From Erysipelotrichaceae bacterium (GTDB taxonomy: Bacteria; Bacillota_I; Bacilli_A; Erysipelotrichales; Erysipelotrichaceae): a DNA stretch of 36,562 nucleotides. Made by a program: the position numbers and the translations under genes. The stretch is from positions 1 to 36,562 of the forward strand of contig JAFWKS010000089.1 of assembly GCA_017511325.1 (NCBI GenBank). Direction: 5' to 3'. Under the pieces are notes generated by a model, which saw nothing but the letters and a program-made list of their open reading frames with translations, had not been told where the DNA came from and made no database searches. This document shows positions 17,453-25,172 of this stretch, in pieces (position 1 is the first letter of the stretch; the number at the start of each line of letters is the position of its first letter).

Positions 17453-17660
17453 TTGTCCATACTGCGGCAAGCCGATGAAAAGCGGCTATGTCCAAAGCTC
17501 CCACCCGATCTATTTCAACGAAGGCCGAAGAAGATTTTTTGCCTCGGGCGATCTAAAAAGCAAAAGCATCAGCGACCTTGGCGTCATAAAAGCCCCAAGC
17601 GTACCTGCAGCATATTGTCAGTACTGCAAGAAGATCATACTTAACTTGGAGAAACTATGA
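17442..17660 (+). CDS. Small zinc-ribbon protein (DUF6487-like)
   Basis: The 72-residue protein has CPYC near the start (Cys5, Cys8) and CQYC near the end (Cys59, Cys62), enough for one zinc site. Between them is SSHPIYFNEGRRRFFASGDL, a pattern I associate with the small domain PF20097 (DUF6487) of Bacillota; that name is from memory. Function is unknown. It overlaps the HAD gene by 11 bases and the dehydrogenase gene by an ATGA, so it is a real, co-translated gene in spite of its size. Confidence 0.8.
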   Translation: MVNDCPYCGKPMKSGYVQSSHPIYFNEGRRRFFASGDLKSKSISDLGVIKAPSVPAAYCQYCKKIILNLEKL

Positions 17661-18583
17661 TAAAAGTATTCATGAATCCAAAGCCTAGAGAAGCATACCA
17701 GAAAAAACTGGAATGCTTTTTTAATGACTATGAATTTGTTTATGAAAAAGATAAAGATGCTGAAGTGATTATCGGAAGCATAAGACCTGAAGAGATCAAG
17801 GATTTCAAAAAGCTCAAGTGGTTTCAATCCCACGCGGTAGGTGTGGATGCCTATACAAAAAAGGGCGTGCTTCCTGAAGGAGTGATCCTGTGCAATGCAC
17901 CGCACGTACATTCAAGAGAAGTTGCCGAACATTCCTTCGCTTCGATCCTGTCTGCCGTCAAGAAACTGCATCTGTACCGCGATGATCAGCATCTAAACAG
18001 ATGGGAAGATGAAGGGCCGGTAAAAGAATTCAGCAAGCTCAAGGTCTGTATCGTCGGTTTCGGAGATATCGGAAACATCCTGGCAAAGATGTTGAAGGGC
18101 TTGGATATGCATGTGATCGGCATCAAAAGGACGATGAGCGAAAAACCGGACTATCTGGATGAACTGTATCTGAAGGAAGACCTCGATAAAGCGATCAGCG
18201 ATGTGGATGTCGTCGTAAGCATCCTTCCTGGTGCAGGAGAGAATGTTCACCTGTTTACGCTTGAGACTTTTAAAAAGATGCGAAAAGATACGATCTTTGT
18301 CAATGTCGGAAGAGGAAACCTCTACAGCGAAGAGACCTTAAAGAAAGTGCTGGACGAACATATCGTCGCGACTTTTGTATCCGATGTCTATGAAAAGGAA
18401 CCGCTTGATCCTCAAAGTGAACTCTGGAGATATGAAAACCTGGTCATCACGCCGCACGTGGCAGGAGGTTATCACCTGGATAGCGCCTATGAAGCTTTCA
18501 TGGACCTATGTGCAGAAAACCTCAAAAGATATAAAGAAGGAAGAAGACTTTTAAACGTTGTCGAAGAAAGGTTTGACAGATGA
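17657..18583 (+). CDS. D-isomer-specific 2-hydroxyacid dehydrogenase
   Basis: This 308-residue NAD(P)-dependent enzyme interconverts a 2-keto acid and a D-2-hydroxy acid. The Rossmann part has GFGDIGNILAKMLKGLDMHV, and the family signature region is VNVGRGNLYSEETL. SDVYEKEPLDPQSELWRYEN and TPHVAGGYH contain the catalytic Glu and His. The substrate-binding first part (HAVGVDAYTKKG) fits glyoxylate/hydroxypyruvate reductase-like members. It overlaps its neighbours by ATGA on both sides. With two HAD phosphatases in the same operon, a route handling a phosphorylated hydroxy acid is possible, but this is inference. Confidence 0.92.
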   Translation: MIKVFMNPKPREAYQKKLECFFNDYEFVYEKDKDAEVIIGSIRPEEIKDFKKLKWFQSHAVGVDAYTKKGVLPEGVILCNAPHVHSREVAEHSFASILSAVKKLHLYRDDQHLNRWEDEGPVKEFSKLKVCIVGFGDIGNILAKMLKGLDMHVIGIKRTMSEKPDYLDELYLKEDLDKAISDVDVVVSILPGAGENVHLFTLETFKKMRKDTIFVNVGRGNLYSEETLKKVLDEHIVATFVSDVYEKEPLDPQSELWRYENLVITPHVAGGYHLDSAYEAFMDLCAENLKRYKEGRRLLNVVEERFDR

Positions 18584-19404
18584 ACTTTAAAGGTAAAGAG
18601 ATCAAACTTCTGATCTGTGACATCGATCAGACGCTGACCGAAAAAGGCGGTCAGCTTTTGCCATGTATAAAAAGAGCTCTTGATCACTTCCATGAAAACG
18701 GCGTGTGTCTTGGCTTGGCAACAGGCAGACCGATCGATTCAAGAACGATCGGCCGTTTTGAAAAATGGGGACTTGTTTATCCTGTTGATGTATTGGCTGG
18801 CTTAAATGGCTGCGAACTCTATTTTAGAGAAACAGGTGAAAAAAGGACCATAGCCAAACTCGACAAGGAAGAGATCAAAGCGATCGTTGATTTCATGTGG
18901 CCTTTGAATACAAATATCTTGCTGTTTGAAGAAGGCTATGATCGCGTCCTTGCCAGAAGGTACGACGATATAGTCAGGGCATCAGTAGACAGGAACGATT
19001 CCAATGTTGAGATCGTTGATAAAGAGGGATTCTCCAGGAAAGATTCCTGCAAGATCCAGTTTCACTGTGATGAGTCTCAGATCAAGCAGGCAGAAGAAGT
19101 GATCAGAAATAATCCGCGGGAAAAAAGTGAAATGACAGTTTCCTTTCCGGGGACATATGAGTTCATGCCTAAAGGCATAAACAAAGGTGTCGCCTTGATC
19201 GAGATCTGTAAACAGCTGGGGATAGATCTGGATAACGTGATCGCCTGCGGGGATATGGACAACGACGCTTCGATGATCAAAGCTGCAGGGATAGGTGTGT
19301 GCCTTAGAAATGGTTCGGATTATGCTAAAAGCTGCGCTGATTATGTGACCAGATATCCTGTCGAAGAAGACGGACTGGGAAGATTCCTGCTAGAGATAGA
19401 ATAA
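18580..19404 (+). CDS. HAD-family phosphatase, Cof/IIB type
   Basis: This 274-residue protein belongs to the Cof subfamily of HAD phosphatases, which act on sugar phosphates, flavin mononucleotide and similar small phosphates. Motif I is LLICDIDQTLTEKGG, motif II is LATGRPIDSRT, and motif IV is ACGDMDNDASMIKAAGIGV. A large cap lies between motifs II and III (about residues 80-190), as in type IIB. Its ATG overlaps the dehydrogenase stop codon. It ends the operon. There is no clear terminator before the yhfZ promoter, so some read-through into the yhf cluster is possible. Confidence 0.9.
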   Translation: MNFKGKEIKLLICDIDQTLTEKGGQLLPCIKRALDHFHENGVCLGLATGRPIDSRTIGRFEKWGLVYPVDVLAGLNGCELYFRETGEKRTIAKLDKEEIKAIVDFMWPLNTNILLFEEGYDRVLARRYDDIVRASVDRNDSNVEIVDKEGFSRKDSCKIQFHCDESQIKQAEEVIRNNPREKSEMTVSFPGTYEFMPKGINKGVALIEICKQLGIDLDNVIACGDMDNDASMIKAAGIGVCLRNGSDYAKSCADYVTRYPVEEDGLGRFLLEIE

Positions 19405-19431
19405 AAGAAGATCTATATGGCTTTTCTGATG

Positions 19432-19461
19432 TTTCCAGATAGAAGCTGATGGCGCTACAAT
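19432..19461 (+). promoter_or_regulatory. Promoter for yhfZ
   Basis: TTTCCA (19432-19437), an 18-base spacer and TACAAT (19456-19461) lie just before yhfZ. The predicted start site, about 19468, leaves only an 8-base leader without a clear ribosome site. Confidence 0.45.
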
Positions 19462-19475
19462 AATATCGTAAAGAA

Positions 19476-20396
19476 ATGATCAACGAACAATTGTTAAGCA
19501 AGAACGGCACAGCCACGATGAAGCTTTCACGTGAACTTTTGAAGTATGCGATCGGTGAAAGGATCCCGACCATCACAGAGTTCTCCAAAAAGATAAACCT
19601 GGCAAGAGGAACCATCCAGAACGCCCAGAAGAACCTGATCAATTCCAAGGCGATCGCCATCGAATCCAAGGGCCACATGGGCTCTTATCTGGTGAAGAAA
19701 AACAACGCGATCCTTCTGGAATTTGCAGGGATCTCCTATATCGTTGGAGCCATGCCTTTGCCTTATTCCAAAAGATATGAAGGACTGGCTTCCGGTATCA
19801 TCATCTCGGCAGAGAATCAGGACAAAGCACCGTTAAACCTGGCTTATATGAGAGGTGCCAAAAGCCGTATGGACATGGTCGAAAACGGCAGATATGACTT
19901 TGCGATCGTCTCAAAATTTGCAGCGGAGAAATACATCAGTGAAAACCAAACGCTGCAGATCGTGCTTTCTTTTGGCAAGGGCTCCTATACCGGAAAGCAC
20001 GTGCTGATGCTTCATGACAGCAGACTTTCGGAAGTGAAAAACGGAATGAAAGTCGGCATTGATGAAAGTTCCTATGACCAGATAGAACTCACCCAGATCG
20101 TATGCAAAAACAAGAAAGTCGAATATGTGCCGATCGAATATTCCAGGACGATCGAATGCGTACAAAGCGGCGACATCGACGCGACCGTTATGAACATCGA
20201 TGAAGTCCTAGATAAAAAGTTTCCGATACATTATGTGGAGATTCAAGGCTACAGTTTCGACAATACAGAGGCAGTGATAGTTGCTTCAAATGAACATACA
20301 GAGATCGCCTATCTGTTAAGAGAGATCGTCGATACAGAAGCGGTCTTAAATATTCAGAAACTGATCATGGAAGACAAGATCATTCCTAGATACTAA
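19476..20396 (+). CDS. yhfZ: YhfZ-like GntR-type transcriptional regulator
   Basis: The 306-residue protein is probably the local regulator of the yhf cluster. Residues 15-75 form a winged helix (IPTITEFSKKINLARGTIQN). The remaining 220 residues resemble the YhfZ C-terminal domain, a periplasmic-binding-protein-like fold: AMPLPYSKRYEGLASGI, a central lobe with YDFAIVSKFAAEKYI, and a later lobe with VQSGDIDATVMNIDEV. This type of domain binds a small ligand between two lobes, so the protein should sense the substrate of the pathway. It is the first gene of the cluster and transcribed with it. The placement and order Z-Y at the start match the E. coli cluster. Confidence 0.85.
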   Translation: MINEQLLSKNGTATMKLSRELLKYAIGERIPTITEFSKKINLARGTIQNAQKNLINSKAIAIESKGHMGSYLVKKNNAILLEFAGISYIVGAMPLPYSKRYEGLASGIIISAENQDKAPLNLAYMRGAKSRMDMVENGRYDFAIVSKFAAEKYISENQTLQIVLSFGKGSYTGKHVLMLHDSRLSEVKNGMKVGIDESSYDQIELTQIVCKNKKVEYVPIEYSRTIECVQSGDIDATVMNIDEVLDKKFPIHYVEIQGYSFDNTEAVIVASNEHTEIAYLLREIVDTEAVLNIQKLIMEDKIIPRY

Positions 20397-20440
20397 AAAG
20401 CCTTTATTTCTATTTACAAGCCTATGGATAAAGAGTAAAC

Positions 20441-20446
20441 TATAAT
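20441..20446 (+). promoter_or_regulatory. Possible internal -10 element in the yhf cluster
   Basis: A perfect TATAAT lies in the 77-base gap after yhfZ. The -35 region is not clear (a TTTACA at 20413-20418 is 22 bases away, which is too far). If active it would drive the zinc-ribbon membrane gene and everything downstream separately from yhfZ. Confidence 0.4.
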
Positions 20447-20473
20447 TGAAAATACAAAAATTTGGATATTCAA

Positions 20474-20866
20474 ATGAAAGAGACAATTAAATGTTATCGC
20501 TGTGGCAAAGAATATGACCGCAAGGACCTGAAAGAGATTATCAGCTGTTCTCACTGTCATAAGCAGATGAAGATCAACGAGAAAAGCCAGAAGCGTTTTC
20601 GTATAGTGCGCTATATGTTTGTGCTGGCGGTGTGTCTGGTGATCGCCTTTGGCATGAACATGGCTACCGGCAACAACTATCTGGGCTTACTGGTGACGCT
20701 TGGCATCGCGATGCTGCTGGCAAACTTCTCCGACAGATGGTGTCTTAAACTCACGGATGTGCTGTTTGGACTGGAATATGAGGAATACACCCCTGTCAAG
20801 ATCAGCAACAAAGACAGGATCAAGATGGAAAATCAGAAAAAGAAGAAAGGGCTTTTCAAGAAATAA
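20474..20866 (+). CDS. Zinc-ribbon protein with two membrane helices
   Basis: I do not recognise a named family. The 130-residue product has an N-terminal zinc ribbon with four cysteines (CYRC at 7-10 and CSHC at 25-28). Two predicted membrane helices follow (about 46-62 and 68-85), then a lysine-rich cytoplasmic tail (KKKKGLFKK). The ATG at 20474 is preferred over the TTG at 20462 because a GGAT lies at a normal distance. The stop is only 2 bases from the next ATG, so it is translated together with the PRD gene. It is not part of the E. coli yhf cluster as I know it. A role as a membrane-bound partner of YhfT or of the PRD protein is a guess. Confidence 0.75.
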   Translation: MKETIKCYRCGKEYDRKDLKEIISCSHCHKQMKINEKSQKRFRIVRYMFVLAVCLVIAFGMNMATGNNYLGLLVTLGIAMLLANFSDRWCLKLTDVLFGLEYEEYTPVKISNKDRIKMENQKKKKGLFKK

Positions 20867-20868
20867 AC

Positions 20869-21261
20869 ATGGATTTTACCGAGCGTTTTGAACTATATAA
20901 AGAAGGCGGCATGATCAATGACGAAGATATCAAAGATCTCAATGCTGTCATCGAACTGTTTAAAAAGGAATACGGCATAACTCTTGAAGAAGAGAATGCC
21001 TCGATGTTTATTGCCCACCTTTGTGCGGCATATGGCCGCCTTTCCAGTAAAGAGCCAGTTGATGAAGTTCCTGAGGAGGTTTTGAAGGAACTGGAATCTT
21101 TGGATACCTGTGAGGAATCAAAGGAAGTCCTTAAGAAAGTTATGAAGGCAACGAATAATCCGCTCAATGAAGTTGAGCAGGGCTATGCGCTGCTTCATAT
21201 AAACAATTTGATTGCTCAGTTTAAACAAAGCGGTGAATGGCACACCGCCAGGGGAAACTGA
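20869..21261 (+). CDS. yhfY: YhfY-like single-PRD protein
   Basis: The 130-residue protein looks like one PTS regulation domain without a DNA-binding part. The two PRD histidine regions are visible: FIAHLCAAYGRLSS (His50) and EVEQGYALLHINNL (His110). In PRD proteins such histidines receive phosphate from HPr or EIIB and set the activity of a regulator. E. coli has a lone PRD protein, YhfY, beside YhfZ, and this gene has the same position. It may link the cluster to carbon supply, although no PTS genes occur in the window. The coding region follows the zinc-ribbon gene by 2 bases. Confidence 0.75.
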   Translation: MDFTERFELYKEGGMINDEDIKDLNAVIELFKKEYGITLEEENASMFIAHLCAAYGRLSSKEPVDEVPEEVLKELESLDTCEESKEVLKKVMKATNNPLNEVEQGYALLHINNLIAQFKQSGEWHTARGN

Positions 21262-21293
21262 GTAAACCATTTTTACAAAGAAGGGGTGAAATT

Positions 21294-22607
21294 ATGGTAA
21301 CTGAATTCGCATTTCCACAACTATTGAGAACCATTGTCCTGGTTGCGATCTCTGCATGGGCCAGCTTGCTGTCTCACAAGTGCATCTCCAACTTCAATGA
21401 TGGTGCAAGACCTGTATTCCCTGAACTGATGGAAGGCAGAATGACTCGTCCTGAATTCGCTGTTGTCGTAACAGGCATGGGCGTAGGCTGGGTCATGGCC
21501 GGCTTCAACCAGTGGCTGGGCACAGGCCTGATCGCTTGCCACCTGATCCTTATCGCTACAGACTGTATCGGTGCCTGGTCACCAAATCCGTATGTCGCGC
21601 TTGGCTTAGGTGCAGCATATGGTCTGCTTTGCGCGTATGGTACTCAGGCAATCGCAGCTGTCTTCAACGGTCTGCCTTACAACTTCCTGAATGACCTTAC
21701 AAACATCACGACTCCGGTACTTCCTATCTTCTGTATGTATCCGGCCATTGCCATAGCTGGTCAGTTCGGAGCTAAGAAGGGTATTATTTCCGCTGTCATC
21801 ACTGCTATCGTTTACATCGCCTGCACGATCGTAGGTTCTGTCAAGATCGGTGCTATCTCTATAGCTCTGTATCCTTACACGTTCGCTATGCTGGCAGGCA
21901 TGGTATGTCTGGTCGTCTACGCTGTAGGTGCTTCAAAGAATTCTGAAGCGATCGAGACGACTGAAGAAGAAGAGAACCTGTTCACAAAGAACGCTCAGAG
22001 GATCAAGAGCAACTGGGTATATCTGTGCATTCAGGGTGCTTTGAACGCTTTAGGTATCAAGATCCTTGCTCAGGCTTATCAGCCTATCATCCTTGCTTCG
22101 GCAATCACCAGCGGCGACATGAACATCTTCTATCTGGCAATGATCGGTGTCATCTTCGCCTTCATTCCACTTATCGTTTCAACTGCTCTGGCAACAGGGG
22201 TATATCAGGCCGTAGGTCTTACAGCTGTCATGCTTGGCGGCGCTATGGTTCCTGATTCAGTCTGGTTCCTTGCTCCGGTAGTAGGTTTCGCCATCGAATT
22301 CATCGAGATCCAGCTCTTAGGTCTCTTAGGTACAGCATTATCTAAGTTCCCTGAACTGACAAAGTGCGGCGACCACATCCGTGACGCCATGATCTCTTGT
22401 ACGACTCTGGCTCTGACGATCGGTGCTTTCATGGCCGGCAACGCTATCTGGGGTGCTGTAGGTCTGATGACTGTCGGTGGCTTCTATACGATCAACGAAG
22501 TTACAGGTCAGCGCATTCCTAAGTCAGCGATCGGCCCTCTGGCAGCTGTTGCAGTCGGACTGTTGTATAATCTGGCAATACTGTTACACCTTGTAACATT
22601 AGGTTAA
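21294..22607 (+). CDS. yhfT: YhfT-like multi-helix membrane transporter
   Basis: The 437-residue protein is very hydrophobic with about ten or eleven membrane helices and matches the YhfT family, which has no experimentally named substrate that I know of. Recognisable stretches are LLSHKCISNFNDGARPVFPE, a likely conserved loop with polar residues, LPYNFLNDLTNITTPVLP, and VGFAIEFIEIQLLGLLGT. A charged cytoplasmic loop (ETTEEEENLFTKNAQRIKSN) sits in the middle and may divide two inverted halves. The ATG at 21294 has an AAGGGG ribosome site; an upstream in-frame ATG at 21237 lies in the previous gene and has none. It should bring in the substrate of the cluster, but direction and substrate are inference. 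Confidence 0.88.
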   Translation: MVTEFAFPQLLRTIVLVAISAWASLLSHKCISNFNDGARPVFPELMEGRMTRPEFAVVVTGMGVGWVMAGFNQWLGTGLIACHLILIATDCIGAWSPNPYVALGLGAAYGLLCAYGTQAIAAVFNGLPYNFLNDLTNITTPVLPIFCMYPAIAIAGQFGAKKGIISAVITAIVYIACTIVGSVKIGAISIALYPYTFAMLAGMVCLVVYAVGASKNSEAIETTEEEENLFTKNAQRIKSNWVYLCIQGALNALGIKILAQAYQPIILASAITSGDMNIFYLAMIGVIFAFIPLIVSTALATGVYQAVGLTAVMLGGAMVPDSVWFLAPVVGFAIEFIEIQLLGLLGTALSKFPELTKCGDHIRDAMISCTTLALTIGAFMAGNAIWGAVGLMTVGGFYTINEVTGQRIPKSAIGPLAAVAVGLLYNLAILLHLVTLG

Positions 22608-22627
22608 TAATTTAAGGAGGCTTTCTG

Positions 22628-23005
22628 ATGAAGATTGAATGTTGCGGTCTGACTTCTACACAGACCAAGCAGATCATTGATAAAGATTTTGCGGACAAAG
22701 TCGAAACACTGACCGATCCCGATATGGTCGCTGCAAGAAAGGTAAAAGCCGGAGAAGTCGACTATTACCTCGGTTCCTGCATGACCGGCGGAGGCGGTTC
22801 GCTGGCTACAGCCATCATGGTGCTGGGCTATGGCAACTGTCTGGTCGTTTCCAAGCAGGGCAAATGTCCTAGCGAAAAAGAAGTCCGCCACATGGTCTAC
22901 AATGGCAATCACAAAGCTTTTGGCTACGTCAAGACGCACACTGAACAGATAGTACCTGCTCTGGTCAAGGCTCTGACAGACAAGGCAGAAGGAAAGCCGG
23001 AATAA
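22628..23005 (+). CDS. yhfU: YhfU-like protein (DUF2620)
   Basis: The 125-residue protein resembles E. coli YhfU and the DUF2620 family. Conserved features are VKAGEVDYYLGSCMTGGGGS near residues 39-58, a run of glycines that may bind a phosphate or nucleotide, and ALVKAL near the C-terminus. It has no membrane helix or signal peptide. The ribosome site AAGGAGG gives a clear start. Its position right after yhfT, as in E. coli, suggests it works with the transporter. An intrinsic terminator follows 9 bases after its stop. Confidence 0.82.
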   Translation: MKIECCGLTSTQTKQIIDKDFADKVETLTDPDMVAARKVKAGEVDYYLGSCMTGGGGSLATAIMVLGYGNCLVVSKQGKCPSEKEVRHMVYNGNHKAFGYVKTHTEQIVPALVKALTDKAEGKPE

Positions 23006-23014
23006 AAAAACACA

Positions 23015-23048
23015 ACAGGCATTCCGGCAACGGGATGCCTGTATTTTT
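23015..23048 (+). terminator. Intra-operon intrinsic terminator between yhfU and php
   Basis: An almost perfect 12-bp stem (23015-23026 with 23031-23042, one T-G pair) is capped by a GCAA tetraloop and followed by TATTTTT. The php ribosome site AGAGG starts directly after it, and I see no promoter between them. It should stop most transcripts, so php onwards depends on read-through. Confidence 0.85.
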
Positions 23049-23059
23049 AGAGGTTAATT

Positions 23060-23971
23060 ATGATCCGTACAGTTTTAGGCGATATCGCCAAGGATGAACT
23101 GGGTTTTACTTTGGCCCACGAACATCTGATCATTGATTTGAACAGGGTGCGCAAGGACGGCGTATCCTATATAGAAGACATTGAAGAAGTGATCCCGGAA
23201 ATACAGATGGCTCAGAAACAGGGGATCGAGGCTGTTTTTGAAGTATCTACGATCGATCTGAAAAGGGATGCAAGAAAGCTGAAGGAGATCAGCGAAAAGA
23301 CCGGACTGAAAATTGTATGTTCAACCGGCTTCTATCTTTCAGAGTATCATCCAGCCTGGCTCGATGATGCGAGCAAAGAAGATATAGCCGATGTTTATAT
23401 AAAAGAATTGACTGAAGGGATCGATGGTACTGATATCAAAGCAGGCATCATTGCCGAGATCGCCTCGAGTCCCAACGGTTTTATCGGAAATGAAAAGAAG
23501 ATCCTTGAAGCAGCTGCTATCGCCAGCAGGAAGACCGGCTTTGCGGTATCGACGCATACCGGGAAGATCAACGCCATCGAAACGATCGAGACCCTGATCA
23601 AGGGAGGTGTCGATCCCGACAAGATCATCATCGGTCACCAGGATCTGATCGATGATCACGAATATCATCTCTCATTGCTTAAATATGGTGTCAATATCGC
23701 TTTTGATACCTGCGGCAAGTCTGCATATATGCCTGATGAGACAAGGGCGATGAATGCCTTGAAGCTCGTAGAAGCAGGATATGAGGATCATCTGGTTTTG
23801 TCCAACGATGTCTCAAGACACACCTACTTCACGACTTTTGGCGGCAAGGGCTATCTGGCTGTCATGGGAAGCGTCGTTCCACTGATGAAAGAATACGGCA
23901 TCAAGGAAACAGTTATCGAAAAATTCTTAAAAGACAATCCGGCGCGGATCGTCAACAATTCTCAGATATAG
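23060..23971 (+). CDS. php: Phosphotriesterase homology protein Php
   Basis: This 303-residue TIM-barrel metal hydrolase of the amidohydrolase superfamily is related to phosphotriesterase and homologous to E. coli Php. The metal ligands are all visible: His20 and His22 in TLAHEHL, Glu133 in GIIAEIASS, His166 in VSTHTGK, His193 in IIGHQD and Asp250 in LSNDVSRH. Phosphotriesterase and most related lactonases have a carboxylated Lys bridging the two metals; Glu at this place is as in E. coli Php. The substrate is not known from sequence; lactone, amide or phosphoester hydrolysis are all possible. It starts the enzyme half of the cluster, after the terminator. Confidence 0.92.
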   Translation: MIRTVLGDIAKDELGFTLAHEHLIIDLNRVRKDGVSYIEDIEEVIPEIQMAQKQGIEAVFEVSTIDLKRDARKLKEISEKTGLKIVCSTGFYLSEYHPAWLDDASKEDIADVYIKELTEGIDGTDIKAGIIAEIASSPNGFIGNEKKILEAAAIASRKTGFAVSTHTGKINAIETIETLIKGGVDPDKIIIGHQDLIDDHEYHLSLLKYGVNIAFDTCGKSAYMPDETRAMNALKLVEAGYEDHLVLSNDVSRHTYFTTFGGKGYLAVMGSVVPLMKEYGIKETVIEKFLKDNPARIVNNSQI

Positions 23972-23996
23972 ATTCTGATTAGACTGGAGGAACATT

Positions 23997-25172
23997 ATGT
24001 TTCTGGAAAAGGTAATAAAGAGAAATCCCAAGCTCATCGACTGTGCTTTTGATCTGCACGAAAAAGGAGATATCCTGCCGGACACATATATCCTTGATCT
24101 TGATGCGATCATTGAAAATGCCAAAGTTATGAAAGAGGAAGCTGATCGCTGCGGCATCGATCTGTATTTCATGTTGAAGCAGATCGGCAGGAACCCGCTT
24201 GTCGCTTCAAAACTTATGGCACTGGGATTCAAAGGTGCTGTAGCTGTCGACTTCAAGGAAGCTCTGACCATGATCGAAAACGGCATCCACATCTGCAATG
24301 TCGGTCATCTCGTTCAGATCCCTAAGGCCGCCATGAAGAAGATCCTTTCAGCAAAAGTCGATTATGTAACAGTCTACTCAAAACAGATCATCAAAGAAAT
24401 AAACGATTGTGCAAAAAAACTGAACATCATTCAGAAACTGCTTATCCGCATCAGTGATGAAGATTCCGATCTTTATTCAGGGCAGGAAGGCGGTTTTGCA
24501 AGCGCAGAGCTTGAAGATCTCTATCAATATATAGAATCATTTGGAAACGTAAAACTTGGAGGCTTTACCGTCTTTCCGGCGCTTTTATACAGCGAGAAAG
24601 AAGGAAAGATCGTTCCTACCAGCAACATCAAAGCTCTTAACAGGGCGATCGAGTTTGCCAGGAAGAAAAAGCTGGATGATCTGAACATCAATGTGCCAAG
24701 CGCTACCTGCTTTGCCTCGCTGTCGCTTATCAGTGAGCTGAATGGCACAAGCGGTGAACCCGGGCATGGTCTGACGGGCACGACACCACTCCATAAACAC
24801 GGTGACCAGCCGGAGATTCCTGCCTATGTCTATGTTTCAGAAATCTCTCATAATTTTCAAGGAAGAGCTTTCTGTTATGGAGGAGGACATTATCGCCGCT
24901 CCCATATGGAAAACGTCCTGGTCGGCAAGAACATGAAGGAAGCAAGGATGTTGAAGGTGCTTGCGCCTAGTGAAGAATCGATCGACTACCACTATGAGAT
25001 AAATGAGGAATGTGAAGTCGGCGATTGTGCGATCATGGCGTATCGCACCCAGATCTTCACGACCAGAAGCCACGTGGCAGTCGTATCGGGTATTCAAAGC
25101 GGCAAGCCAGAGATCCTGGGTCTTTTTGACGCCCAGGGTACAGCGATCAGAAACGGATGGAAGGATGAATAA
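23997..25172 (+). CDS. yhfX: YhfX-like PLP-dependent alanine racemase-fold enzyme
   Basis: The 391-residue protein has the N-terminal barrel of alanine racemases and D-threonine aldolase-like enzymes, and matches YhfX in length. TYILDLDAIIENAKVMKEEA starts the barrel, and Lys61 in YFMLKQIGRNP is the likely lysine carrying pyridoxal phosphate. The C-terminal beta domain includes PGHGLTGTTPLHKHGDQP and CYGGGHYRRSHMENV. Racemisation or epimerisation of an amino group is the likely chemistry, but the substrate is unknown. It overlaps the following gene by 8 bases. An AGGAGG-like site (TGGAGG) precedes its start. Confidence 0.9.
   Translation: MFLEKVIKRNPKLIDCAFDLHEKGDILPDTYILDLDAIIENAKVMKEEADRCGIDLYFMLKQIGRNPLVASKLMALGFKGAVAVDFKEALTMIENGIHICNVGHLVQIPKAAMKKILSAKVDYVTVYSKQIIKEINDCAKKLNIIQKLLIRISDEDSDLYSGQEGGFASAELEDLYQYIESFGNVKLGGFTVFPALLYSEKEGKIVPTSNIKALNRAIEFARKKKLDDLNINVPSATCFASLSLISELNGTSGEPGHGLTGTTPLHKHGDQPEIPAYVYVSEISHNFQGRAFCYGGGHYRRSHMENVLVGKNMKEARMLKVLAPSEESIDYHYEINEECEVGDCAIMAYRTQIFTTRSHVAVVSGIQSGKPEILGLFDAQGTAIRNGWKDE

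Noticed and set aside
25003..25164. In-frame 5' extension of the amidase-like gene
   Set aside because: It lies wholly within yhfX and has no ribosome site; the overlap of 8 bases from 25165 is a normal coupled start.
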